Shown here: positions 45,128-53,914 of the stretch, piece by piece
Layout: the number at the start of each line of letters is the position of its first letter
How positions within the stretch are numbered: position 1 is the first letter of the stretch
NCBI RefSeq assembly: GCF_021538895.1
Contig: NZ_JADDRL010000031.1
Location: forward strand, 23,373-87,372
DNA from: Streptomyces olivochromogenes
GTDB taxonomy: Bacteria > Actinomycetota > Actinomycetes > Streptomycetales > Streptomycetaceae
Direction of reading: 5' to 3'
Length of the DNA stretch: 64,000 bases
Position numbers and translations under genes: made by a program
Notes under the pieces: model-generated
What the model was told of the DNA's origin: nothing
The model's input: only the letters and a program-made list of their open reading frames with translations
Databases searched by the model: none

Positions 45128-45370
45128 ATGACCGGCAAGGTGGATGAGGCGCTCGGCTACGAGCAGGCGCGGGACGAGCTGATCGAGGTCGTACGGCGGC
45201 TGGAGGCCGGGGGGACGACCCTGGAGGAGTCCCTGGCGCTGTGGGAGCGCGGCGAGCAGCTGGCCAAGGTGTGCCGGCGCTGGCTGGAGGGGGCCCGGGC
45301 GCGGCTGGACGCGGCCCTGGCCGAGGAGGAGGTGACCGAGCAGCCGGAAGGGTCCGGCGACCAGTCATAA
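45128..45370 (+). CDS. xseB: Exonuclease VII small subunit
   Basis: 80-residue partner of XseA that packs along its coiled coil. The typical motif is visible: YEQARDELIEVVRRLEAGGTTLEESLALWERGEQLAKVCRRWLE in parts, with the conserved LExG and SLxLWERG steps. AGGGTGAG precedes the ATG. It starts 9 nt after xseA and would be expressed from the xseA damage promoter. The acidic tail after residue 65 is not conserved. Confidence 0.95.
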   Translation: MTGKVDEALGYEQARDELIEVVRRLEAGGTTLEESLALWERGEQLAKVCRRWLEGARARLDAALAEEEVTEQPEGSGDQS

Positions 45371-45413
45371 GCCCTGGTCGGTTGTGAAGCGGATCACGAC
45401 GCCCCGCTTTTGG

Positions 45414-45442
45414 TTGAAGCTTGAACTTCACTGGCGTACGTT
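45414..45442 (+). promoter_or_regulatory. Promoter of the nitroreductase gene
   Basis: TTGAAG (45414-45419), 17-nt spacer, TACGTT (45437-45442). The spacer region contains a second TTGAA and TGAA/TTCA arms (45415-45430), a possible regulator site over the -35. Confidence 0.5.
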
Positions 45443-45501
45443 CACTCGTGTAAGCCGGTCCGGCATTCCAGGACCGGACGCGCATTCGAGGAAGTTCACG
45501 C

Positions 45502-46092
45502 ATGTCTCTCGTTCTTGACCCCGCCTCCCAGGACCTGCTGTTCCGTGAGGCCCGCACCGCGAACACCTTCACCGACGAGCCGGTGACCGAGGAGCAGGTC
45601 CAGGCGATCTACGACCTCGTCAAGTACGGCCCGACCGCCTTCAACCAGTCCCCGCTGCGCATCACGCTGGTCCGCTCCGCCGAGGCCCGCGAGCGCCTGG
45701 TCAAGCACATGGCCGAGGGCAACCAGGCCAAGACGGCCACCGCCCCGCTGGTCGCGATCCTCTCCGCGGACAACGAGTTCCACGAGGAGCTGCCGGCCCT
45801 CTTCCCGCACTTCCCGCAGGCCAAGGACGTGTTCTTCAACGAGCGTCCGGTCCGTGAGGGTGCCGCCACGCTGAACGCCGCCCTGCAGGCCGCCTACTTC
45901 ATCATCGGCGTCCGCGCCGCCGGCCTGGCCGCCGGCCCGATGACCGGTCTCGACTTCGCCGGCGTCCAGAAGGAGTTCCTGGACGACGACCACACCCCGC
46001 TGATGGTCGTCAACATCGGCCGGCCGGGCGAGGACGCCTGGTTCCCGCGCTCGCCGCGACTGGCGTACGACGACGTCATCACCACGGTCTGA
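45502..46092 (+). CDS. Malonic semialdehyde reductase / RutE-like nitroreductase
   Basis: 196-residue FMN-dependent oxidoreductase of the nitroreductase superfamily, close to RutE and HadB-type enzymes: the N-terminus DLLFREARTANTFTDEPVTEEQ, the FMN region YGPTAFNQSPLR, and RPVREGAATLNAALQAAYFIIGVRAAGLAAGPMTG. RutE reduces malonic semialdehyde to 3-hydroxypropionate in uracil breakdown, but no other rut gene is near, so the substrate is open. GAGGAAG precedes the ATG. A near-perfect terminator follows. Confidence 0.9.
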   Translation: MSLVLDPASQDLLFREARTANTFTDEPVTEEQVQAIYDLVKYGPTAFNQSPLRITLVRSAEARERLVKHMAEGNQAKTATAPLVAILSADNEFHEELPALFPHFPQAKDVFFNERPVREGAATLNAALQAAYFIIGVRAAGLAAGPMTGLDFAGVQKEFLDDDHTPLMVVNIGRPGEDAWFPRSPRLAYDDVITTV

Positions 46093-46103
46093 GACACGAC
46101 CCG

Positions 46104-46149
46104 CGTACGAGAAGGGGCCCCCGCACTGCCGGGGGCCCCTTCTCGTACG
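46104..46149. terminator. Terminator between nitroreductase and DUF4245 gene
   Basis: Two perfect 20-bp arms around a CACTGC loop. The outer part carries CGTACGAGAAGG and its complement. It sits 11 nt after the nitroreductase stop and faces the convergent DUF4245 gene, so it can serve both. Confidence 0.85.
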
Positions 46150-46221
46150 TCTCCCGCCCGCGACTCGCAAGGCACGGCCCGCCGCTCGCACGCGCGGGCG
46201 CTCATGCCGTCGCGCGGGCGC

Positions 46222-46746
46222 TCACGCCATCTTCAGCGCCTCGGCCATCCGCGTCAGCTGGGCGAACGACGCCGTACCCGCCACCACCGTGGTGGAGCCG
46301 GGCGTGTCCTCCAGCACGAGGGCGTCGTAGCGGCCGCCGGTGTACCGGGTCCAGGTGCGGTCGCCGATCCGCTGGGTGCGCTTGCTCGCCGTCCCGCCCT
46401 GGCTGGCCGCCTCGATGAACTCGACGCGCTTCTGAGTGGACTGCTCGACCTGCACGTAGTCACCGTCGGGGTTCTGGAAGCCGAGGTGCCAGCGGTCGAA
46501 GTCCGCCCCCTGGAAGCGGACCGACGTCGCCTTCCAGTCCTTCGACAGCCCCTCGGGTGCGGCCACCGGGTAGCTCGCGGCGCGCCGCGCCGTCAGGAGC
46601 TCCACGCGGTAGTCGACCCGCTTGAGTTCGGGAGCGTGGTCGTCGTGCGGGATGAAGAGGTAGATGACGCCCGCCGCGATCCCGATCAGGCCCAGGGAGA
46701 GAATCATGTCCCGGACCGACTTCTGCTTGCCGTTCGAACCTGCCAC
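46222..46746 (-). CDS. DUF4245 membrane-anchored protein
   Basis: 174 residues. A basic cytoplasmic tail is followed by one membrane helix (MILSLGLIGIAAGVIYLFI, about 14-32). The extracytoplasmic domain has VDYRVELLTARRAASYPVAAP and DGDYVQVEQSTQ, then a C-terminal VVAGTASFAQLTRMAEAL, typical of DUF4245. The GTG at 46746 is used. The family is widespread in actinobacteria next to glpX, as here (divergent, 126 nt away). Function unknown. Confidence 0.88.
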   Translation of the reverse strand: MAGSNGKQKSVRDMILSLGLIGIAAGVIYLFIPHDDHAPELKRVDYRVELLTARRAASYPVAAPEGLSKDWKATSVRFQGADFDRWHLGFQNPDGDYVQVEQSTQKRVEFIEAASQGGTASKRTQRIGDRTWTRYTGGRYDALVLEDTPGSTTVVAGTASFAQLTRMAEALKMA

Positions 46747-46872
46747 GCCCCCTATCGTCGCAGGTGCCCGGCGCGCTCATCCGTGGGGGGCCCTGCTCAT
46801 TTTGTCTGCCTAACGATAGAGTCGGGAGGCAACCCTCATCCGGCCGTCGTCGTATCAGAAAGGTGCGCTCCG

Positions 46873-47907
46873 ATGACCGAGAATCATCATCTGCCCTCCG
46901 AGCTGGAAGTTCCCTCCGAGGCTCCCGACCGCAACCTCGCCCTGGAGCTCGTCCGGGTGACCGAAGCCGCCGCCATGGCCGCGGGGCGCTGGGTCGGTCG
47001 CGGCGACAAGAACGGCGCCGACGGCGCCGCGGTGCGCGCCATGCGGACCCTCGTCTCCACCGTGTCGATGAACGGCGTCGTCGTCATCGGCGAGGGCGAG
47101 AAGGACGAAGCGCCGATGCTCTACAACGGGGAACGTGTCGGTGACGGCACCGGACCCGAGTGCGACATCGCCGTCGACCCGATCGACGGCACCACGCTGA
47201 CCGCCAAGGGCATGCCGAACGCCATCGCGGTGCTGGCCGCCGCCGACCGCGGCTCGATGTTCGACCCGTCCGCCGTCTTCTACATGGACAAGCTGGTCAC
47301 CGGCCCCGAGGCCGCCGACTTCGTCGACATCGACGCGCCCGTGGCCGTCAACATCCGCCGGATCGCCAAGGCCAAGCGCTCGGCGCCCGAGGACGTCACC
47401 GTCGTCATCCTGGACCGGCCGCGGCACGAGGGCATCATCAAGGAGGTTCGCGAGGCCGGCGCGCGCATCAAGCTGATCTCCGACGGCGACGTCGCCGGCT
47501 CGATCTACGCGCTGCGCGAGGGCACCGGCGTGGACCTGCTGCTGGGCGTCGGCGGCACGCCGGAGGGCATCATCTCGGCCTGCGCGGTGAAGTGCCTCGG
47601 CGGCACCATCCAGGGCAAGCTGTGGCCCAAGGACGAGGCGGAGCGGCAGCGGGCCATCGACGCCGGACACGACCTCGACCGGGTGCTCACCACGAACGAC
47701 CTGGTCTCCGGCGACAACGTCTTCTTCGTCGCCACCGGCATCACTGACGGCGAGCTGCTGCGCGGCGTGCGGTACCGGTCGGAGACGGCGACGACGGACT
47801 CGATCGTGATGCGGTCCAAGTCCGGCACGGTGCGCCGGATCGACTCCGAGCACCGGCTGAGCAAACTGCGGGCCTACAGCGCGATCGACTTCGACCGGGC
47901 CAAGTGA
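46873..47907 (+). CDS. glpX: Fructose-1,6-bisphosphatase class II
   Basis: 344-residue GlpX-type enzyme of gluconeogenesis. The metal and phosphate-binding motifs are clear: GEGEKDEAPMLYNGE, VDPIDGTTLTAKGMPNA, and LGVGGTPEGIISACAVKCLGG. The ATG at 46873 is chosen because MTENHHLPSELEVPSEAPDRNLALELVRVTEAAA fits homologues; GAAAGGTG lies upstream. It is normally the only FBPase in actinobacteria, so it is likely to be essential on gluconeogenic carbon sources. A hairpin terminator lies 83 nt after the stop. Confidence 0.96.
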   Translation: MTENHHLPSELEVPSEAPDRNLALELVRVTEAAAMAAGRWVGRGDKNGADGAAVRAMRTLVSTVSMNGVVVIGEGEKDEAPMLYNGERVGDGTGPECDIAVDPIDGTTLTAKGMPNAIAVLAAADRGSMFDPSAVFYMDKLVTGPEAADFVDIDAPVAVNIRRIAKAKRSAPEDVTVVILDRPRHEGIIKEVREAGARIKLISDGDVAGSIYALREGTGVDLLLGVGGTPEGIISACAVKCLGGTIQGKLWPKDEAERQRAIDAGHDLDRVLTTNDLVSGDNVFFVATGITDGELLRGVRYRSETATTDSIVMRSKSGTVRRIDSEHRLSKLRAYSAIDFDRAK

Positions 47908-47990
47908 CCCGCGAGCAGCCGGACCGAGCTGAAGAACCTGCAAGAAGGGGGCCGCGGACCCCTGAGTCGGCAGACTCCCCCGCGTGACAC

Positions 47991-48018
47991 AGGCGCCCCC
48001 GGTGCGGAGGGGGCGCCT
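47991..48018. terminator. Terminator between glpX and the WhiB-like gene
   Basis: AGGCGCCCCC and GGGGGCGCCT arms (10 bp) around GGTGCGGA. It lies in the gap between convergent genes and so can serve both. Confidence 0.65.
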
Positions 48019-48025
48019 CGTGCGT

Positions 48026-48403
48026 TCAGCCCGCCTGCGCTATACGGCCCGTCGCCCTCGCCGCCTTCTTCAGCTCCAGCTCGCGGCGGCGACGGCGCGC
48101 GAGGACCACGCGGCGTTCGGCGGCGGTGAGCCCGCCCCAGACGCCGTACGGCTCGGGCTGCAGCAGCGCGTGCTCGCGGCACTCGACCATGACCGGACAG
48201 CGGGCGCAGACCCGCTTGGCCGCCTCCTCGCGGGACAGCCGGGCCGCGGTGGGCTCCTTGGAGGGGGCGAAGAACAGGCCGGCCTCGTCGCGCCGGCACA
48301 CCGCCTCGGTGTGCCAGGGTGCGTCTTGGTCCCTGTCCTGCGCCGGCCCCCGCTGGGCCGGAACGGCGGCTACCTGCAGGGACGTATGCGGCGGTTGCAG
48401 CAC
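48026..48403 (-). CDS. WhiB-like [4Fe-4S] transcriptional regulator
   Basis: 125 residues with the four WhiB cysteines (AVCRRD, RVCARCPVMVEC: C-x29-C-x2-C-x5-C) that bind an NO/O2-sensitive cluster, the GVWGG turn and a basic C-terminal tail (RRRRRELELKK) for DNA or sigma contact. The GTG at 48403 follows AGGAG. From the neighbouring fumarase and glpX genes this may be the counterpart of the S. coelicolor gene often called wblI, but this is from memory. Its target is unknown. Confidence 0.93.
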   Translation of the reverse strand: MLQPPHTSLQVAAVPAQRGPAQDRDQDAPWHTEAVCRRDEAGLFFAPSKEPTAARLSREEAAKRVCARCPVMVECREHALLQPEPYGVWGGLTAAERRVVLARRRRRELELKKAARATGRIAQAG

Positions 48404-48577
48404 GGTCTACTCCTGACGACGGCTTCGCGAGCGAGAGACGATGCTGCAAGCCCTACCCGCTGTGCGCGGGCCTATGCACTGCGTTCCCAACCGCAGGAGC
48501 GCGGCGGCTTGTTCACGACCCTGTGAGCCACCTGCGCCGTGATCGATTCGTTTGGGAACCGGTCGAATTCGCGACCG

Positions 48578-49279
48578 TCAACGGTCGAGATGTTTGCGCA
48601 ACTTCCTGTCGACCTTGTGCTGAACGCGGTCGAGGATGTCCGCGACGAGCTTTCCGCGCTTGGGGCGCGCCTCGACATTGCCCAGGACGGCCCACCCGTC
48701 GACATAAACCACCGGAGCCTCGGACTCGACCGAATCCAGCGGGCTCACCTCGAAGTTGCCGAGGACACCGCCGCCGGTGCCGCGCAGCGACACGTTCTCC
48801 GGGACGCGGATCTGGACGTCACCGAAGACCGCGATCGCCTTGATCACGACCTGCTGGTACTCGAAGATCGCCTCGCTCAGGTCGATCTCCACGGTGCCGA
48901 AGACGGCGTACGCGTGCAGCCGGCGCCCGGCGCGCCAGCGCCCGCGGCGCATGGCGGAGCTGAACACCGCGACAACGTTGGCGTCGGCCTCCGTCGGTAT
49001 CGCGCCCGGGGTCGGGCGGGGCGGCACCGGCGTGTAGGCCGCGCTCGCGGGGCGCTGGTGACCCGCGGGCAGGTCCTGGATGAAGACCTCCAGCTCGCCG
49101 ACCGTCTTGGCGTTCAGCACCCCCTCGACGCGCTCGGCGTGCTCGTCCGCGGTCAGACGGCCCTCGGCGAGGGCGTCGCGCAGGATGTCGGCGATGCGGT
49201 CACGGTCGGCGTCCGAGGCGCGCAGTTCGGCCACGGTCGGCGCCGCGCTCTCCGGCTGGGCGTGCTTCTGAAGGTCCAC
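48578..49279 (-). CDS. DUF1707 protein with LiaF-like C-terminal beta domain
   Basis: 233 residues. DUF1707 at the N-terminus (VAELRASDADRDRIADILRDALAEGRLTADEHAERVEGVLNAKT in parts) is followed by a Pro-rich linker. The C-terminal beta-rich domain (AYAVFGTVEIDLSEA, IKAIAVFGDVQIRVPENV, GGGVLGNFEV, VVYVDGWAVLGNVEAR) resembles the LiaF/YvqF C-terminal domain of the cell-wall-stress response. No membrane helix is seen. The GTG at 49279 sits six bases after TACGCT and lacks a ribosome-binding site, so it is probably leaderless. Confidence 0.85.
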   Translation of the reverse strand: MDLQKHAQPESAAPTVAELRASDADRDRIADILRDALAEGRLTADEHAERVEGVLNAKTVGELEVFIQDLPAGHQRPASAAYTPVPPRPTPGAIPTEADANVVAVFSSAMRRGRWRAGRRLHAYAVFGTVEIDLSEAIFEYQQVVIKAIAVFGDVQIRVPENVSLRGTGGGVLGNFEVSPLDSVESEAPVVYVDGWAVLGNVEARPKRGKLVADILDRVQHKVDRKLRKHLDR

Positions 49280-49285
49280 GACAGC

Positions 49286-49311
49286 AGCGTACCGAAACGC
49301 GATAGATCGCG
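49286..49311 (-). promoter_or_regulatory. Leaderless promoter and palindrome of the DUF1707 gene
   Basis: On the minus strand TACGCT (49291-49286) ends six bases before the GTG. Just upstream, CGCGAT-AG-ATCGCG (49298-49311) is a perfect inverted repeat in the spacer region and could be an operator. It is shared with the divergent fumarase gene. Confidence 0.45.
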
Positions 49312-49446
49312 ACTAGGGGTGTGGACAACCCCGCGCGTCGCGAACTGAGCCCTACCTCACAGGTTCCCCGCCGGTGGCAGGTTCTACGCTGGTGAGGCCC
49401 GTCGGCGCTGACGGGCCGCCGTCTGTCGAGTGAGGAATGGGCAAAG

Positions 49447-51114
<1,668 letters not shown>

Positions 51115-51122
51115 TGCCTTTC

Positions 51123-51158
51123 GGGGCGGCCGGGGACGGAATTCGCCCCCGCCGCCCC
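51123..51158 (+). terminator. Terminator of fumB
   Basis: GGGGCGGCCGGGG pairs with CCCCCGCCGCCCC with one mismatch, and TTCTTC follows. It lies between the two copies of the fumB 3' end. Confidence 0.65.
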
Positions 51159-51230
51159 TTCTTCAGACCCGGCCCCGCAGCCGACGTTCACGTCGATCCC
51201 GGTACGGGGCGCCGGGCCGACCCAGTGCCG
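51159..51230 (+). repeat. Degenerate duplicate of the 3' end of fumB
   Basis: This segment aligns with 51049-51119, the last codons of fumB and the bases after its stop. Translated in the matching frame it reads DPAPQPTFTSIPVRGAGPT against DPAPAPTFTSIPVRGPGLA. The TAG of fumB is CAG here, and AGTGCC follows in both. The offset is about 111 nt. It is not a gene. It looks like a partial tandem duplication or the remnant of a second fumarase gene. Confidence 0.75.
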
Positions 51231-51389
51231 GCCGACCGTCACCGACCCCCGACCGCCCCTCCCGGCAACGCCGACGGGAGGGGCGGTCGCGCGTTCCGGG
51301 ACGGTCGGCGCCGAGGTCGCGTCGGCGGGTCGGGCGTGATCCGCCCTGCACCCGGGCGGCCCACAGTCCGGAACATCCCGGCCGCCCAC

Positions 51390-51404
51390 GTCGCTATAAG
51401 CGAC
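51390..51404. repeat. Perfect inverted repeat at the fumC start
   Basis: GTCGCT-ATA-AGCGAC ends immediately before the fumC ATG. TATAAG inside could be the -10 of a leaderless transcript. The palindrome may be an operator or hide the start codon in a hairpin. Confidence 0.5.
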
Positions 51405-52790
51405 ATGAGCGAATACCGCATCGAGCACGACTCCATGGGCGAGGTCCGTGTCCCCGCCGACGCCAAGTGGCGGGCCCAGACGCAGCGTGCCGTCGAGAAC
51501 TTCCCCATCTCCGGCCAGCGCATCGAGCGGGCCCACATCGAGGCGCTCGCCCGGATCAAGGCGGCCGCCGCCAAGGTGAACGCCGGGCTCGGGGTGCTCG
51601 ACAAGGACATCGCCGAGGCGATCCAGGAGGCGGCCGCGGAGGTCGCCGAGGGGAAGTGGGACGCGCACTTCCCCATCGACGTGTTCCAGACCGGCTCCGG
51701 GACCTCGTCGAACATGAACACCAACGAGGTCGTCGCGACGCTGGCGAGCGAGCGGCTCGGCCGGGACGTCCACCCCAACGACCACGTCAACGCCTCCCAG
51801 TCGTCCAACGACGTCTTCCCGTCCTCGATCCACATCGCCGCCACGGCCGCCGTCACCCGCGACCTGATCCCGGCCCTGGAGCACCTCGCCGCCTCCCTCA
51901 CCCGCAAGTCCGAGGAGTTCGCGGACGTGGTGAAGTCGGGGCGGACCCATCTGATGGACGCGACGCCCGTGACGCTGGGGCAGGAGTTCGGCGGGTACGC
52001 CGCCCAGGTGCGGTACGGGATCGAGCGGCTGCGGGCCTCGCTGCCCCGGCTCGCCGAGCTGCCGCTGGGCGGCACCGCCGTCGGCACCGGGATCAACACC
52101 CCGCCCGGGTTCTCCGCCGCCGTCATCGAGGAGGTGGCCCGCGCCACGGGGCTGCCGCTGACGGAGGCACGCGACCACTTCGAGGCGCAGGGCGCCCGCG
52201 ACGGGATCGTGGAGACCAGTGGCCAGCTCAGGACCATCGCCGTCGGGCTGACGAAGATCTCCAACGACCTGCGGTGGATGGCGTCGGGACCGCGGACGGG
52301 GCTGGCCGAGATCCATCTGCCCGATCTCCAGCCCGGTTCCTCGATCATGCCGGGCAAGGTCAACCCGGTCGTCCCGGAAGCCGTTCTCATGGTCTGCGCC
52401 CAGGTCATCGGCAACGACGCGACCATCGCCACCGCCGGCGCCGCCGGGAACTTCGAGCTCAACGTGATGCTCCCGGTGATCGCCAAGAACGTGCTGGAGT
52501 CGGTCAGGCTGCTCGCCAACGTCTCCCGGCTGCTCGCCGACCGCACCGTCGACGGCATCGTCGCCGACCGGGAACGGGCCCGCGAGTACGCCGAGTCGTC
52601 ACCCTCCGTGGTCACCCCGCTGAACAAATACATCGGCTACGAGGAAGCGGCCAAGGTGGCCAAGAAAGCCCTCGCGGAACGCAGGACTATCCGTCAGGTG
52701 GTGCTGGAGGGCGGGTACGTGGAGCGCGGCGACCTCACCCTGGAACAGCTCGACGAGGCCCTGGATGTCCTGCGTATGACGCGTCCGTGA
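51405..52790 (+). CDS. fumC: Fumarate hydratase class II
   Basis: 461-residue oxygen-stable, iron-independent fumarase of the aspartase/fumarase family. The family signature GSSIMPGKVNP is present, with THLMDATPVTLGQEF and TGSGTSSNMNTNEV. The ATG at 51405 comes directly after a perfect palindrome and has no Shine-Dalgarno. Class I and class II enzymes lie side by side here, so the pathway can run with or without iron and under oxidative stress. It is 290 nt after fumB, separated by a terminator, so it has its own promoter. Confidence 0.96.
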   Translation: MSEYRIEHDSMGEVRVPADAKWRAQTQRAVENFPISGQRIERAHIEALARIKAAAAKVNAGLGVLDKDIAEAIQEAAAEVAEGKWDAHFPIDVFQTGSGTSSNMNTNEVVATLASERLGRDVHPNDHVNASQSSNDVFPSSIHIAATAAVTRDLIPALEHLAASLTRKSEEFADVVKSGRTHLMDATPVTLGQEFGGYAAQVRYGIERLRASLPRLAELPLGGTAVGTGINTPPGFSAAVIEEVARATGLPLTEARDHFEAQGARDGIVETSGQLRTIAVGLTKISNDLRWMASGPRTGLAEIHLPDLQPGSSIMPGKVNPVVPEAVLMVCAQVIGNDATIATAGAAGNFELNVMLPVIAKNVLESVRLLANVSRLLADRTVDGIVADRERAREYAESSPSVVTPLNKYIGYEEAAKVAKKALAERRTIRQVVLEGGYVERGDLTLEQLDEALDVLRMTRP

Positions 52791-52796
52791 CCCCTT

Positions 52797-52814
52797 GTGG
52801 ACGCTTGTGTCCAC
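52797..52814 (+). terminator. Short hairpin after fumC
   Basis: GTGGAC and GTCCAC arms around GCTTGT, six bases after the fumC stop. There is no U-run, so it is a weak or Rho-assisted terminator at best. Confidence 0.3.
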
Positions 52815-52862
52815 CGGAGCAGAACCGTGACCCGCGCCGCAGCGTCGTACGACTGCGACACC

Positions 52863-52868
52863 TAATAT
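52863..52868 (+). promoter_or_regulatory. -10 element of the leaderless DUF402 gene
   Basis: TAATAT ends exactly six bases before the ATG at 52875, and no ribosome-binding site is present. It is the most AT-rich -10 in the set, with no clear -35. Confidence 0.5.
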
Positions 52869-52874
52869 CTGTGC

Positions 52875-53585
52875 ATGGCAGACGGCGGAGCGGTGAGACG
52901 CGTGGAACGCGGGGAAGCGAGCGGCGCAAGGGGCACGCCGGGCTTCTGGGCGCCCGGGAGTCACATCCTGTGGCGGTACCGGGAGAACGCCGGCGCGCGC
53001 TTGCACATCGTCCGCCCCGTCACCGTCGTGCGCGACGACACGGAGCTGCTCGCCGTGTGGCTGGCCCCCGGCACCGAGTGCACGCGCCCGGTGCTGGCCG
53101 ACGGCACGCCCGTGCACGTCGAGCCGCTGGAGTCCCGGTACACCAAGCCGCGGGCCGTGCAGCGCGACCGGTGGTTCGGCACGGGCGTGCTCAAGCTGGC
53201 CCGGCCCAGCGAGCCGTGGTCCGTGTGGCTGTTCTGGGAGCCGGGCTGGCGCTTCAAGAACTGGTACGTCAACCTTGAGGAGCCGTTGTCCCGTTGGGAC
53301 GGCGGAGTGGACTCCGAGGACCACTTTCTGGACATCTCCGTGCAGCCCGACGGCAGTTGGCACTGGCGCGACGAGGACGAGTTCGCACAGGCACAACGGG
53401 ACGGTCTGATGGACATACGGCTCGCCGACCGGGTGCGGGAGGCGGGGCTGGCCGCCGTGGAGGTGATCCGCGCCTGGGGCCCGCCGTTCTCCGACGGTTG
53501 GCAGCACTGGCGCCCGGATCCCTCCTGGGCGGTACCGTCACTGCCGGAGGACTGGGACCGGACGCCCGCGCACGTGTCCTCATGA
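52875..53585 (+). CDS. DUF402 (FomD-like) protein
   Basis: 236 residues. The N-terminal part (FWAPGSHILWRYRENAGARLHIVRPVTVVRDDTELLAVWLAPGTECT in pieces) and the core GVLKLARPSEPWSVWLFWEPGWRFKNWYVNLEEPLSRWDGGVDSEDHFLDISVQPDG match DUF402, whose members include FomD, a nucleotidyl-ester hydrolase of fosfomycin synthesis, and Ntdp-type phosphatases. Asp/Trp-rich loops are kept. The ATG follows its -10 by six bases. The gene lies 84 nt after fumC on the same strand. Substrate unknown. Confidence 0.88.
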   Translation: MADGGAVRRVERGEASGARGTPGFWAPGSHILWRYRENAGARLHIVRPVTVVRDDTELLAVWLAPGTECTRPVLADGTPVHVEPLESRYTKPRAVQRDRWFGTGVLKLARPSEPWSVWLFWEPGWRFKNWYVNLEEPLSRWDGGVDSEDHFLDISVQPDGSWHWRDEDEFAQAQRDGLMDIRLADRVREAGLAAVEVIRAWGPPFSDGWQHWRPDPSWAVPSLPEDWDRTPAHVSS

Positions 53586-53701
53586 GACTCTTGCTGCGCC
53601 CCCGGTCCACAACCGTAGGATCGTCCTCCGCAAGGGCATGCAGCGACAACTCCCGGAACACGGGCCGGACTTGACCGAACGTCACCGAGGGGCGGCAGGA
53701 C

Positions 53702-53914
53702 GTGAGCGAGGACGAGGGCAACACGGTCAGGGCCGCCGGCCCTGGGGGCCGCAGACGGTCCTTGCGCGGCTCCGCATGCGCCGCCGGCACAGGAACAACC
53801 TCTGACCACGCGGGAATCCCGTTCCTGGGGCACGTATTCCGGGTATCGGGACTTCTGCGGGACGAACTGCGCGCGCGGCGCGCAGCCCCGGACGGACGGA
53901 TTCGACACGCGTGA
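53702..53914 (+). CDS. Small ORF coupled to the SpoIIE phosphatase
   Basis: 70 residues from the GTG at 53702, preceded by GAGGGGCGGCAGGA. Its TGA overlaps the GTG of the phosphatase (GTGA), so translation is probably coupled. The product is basic and Gly/Arg/Ala-rich (GGRRRSLRGSACAAG) with a hydrophobic middle and no recognised domain. It may be a leader that sets phosphatase synthesis rather than a functional protein. Confidence 0.45.
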   Translation: MSEDEGNTVRAAGPGGRRRSLRGSACAAGTGTTSDHAGIPFLGHVFRVSGLLRDELRARRAAPDGRIRHA

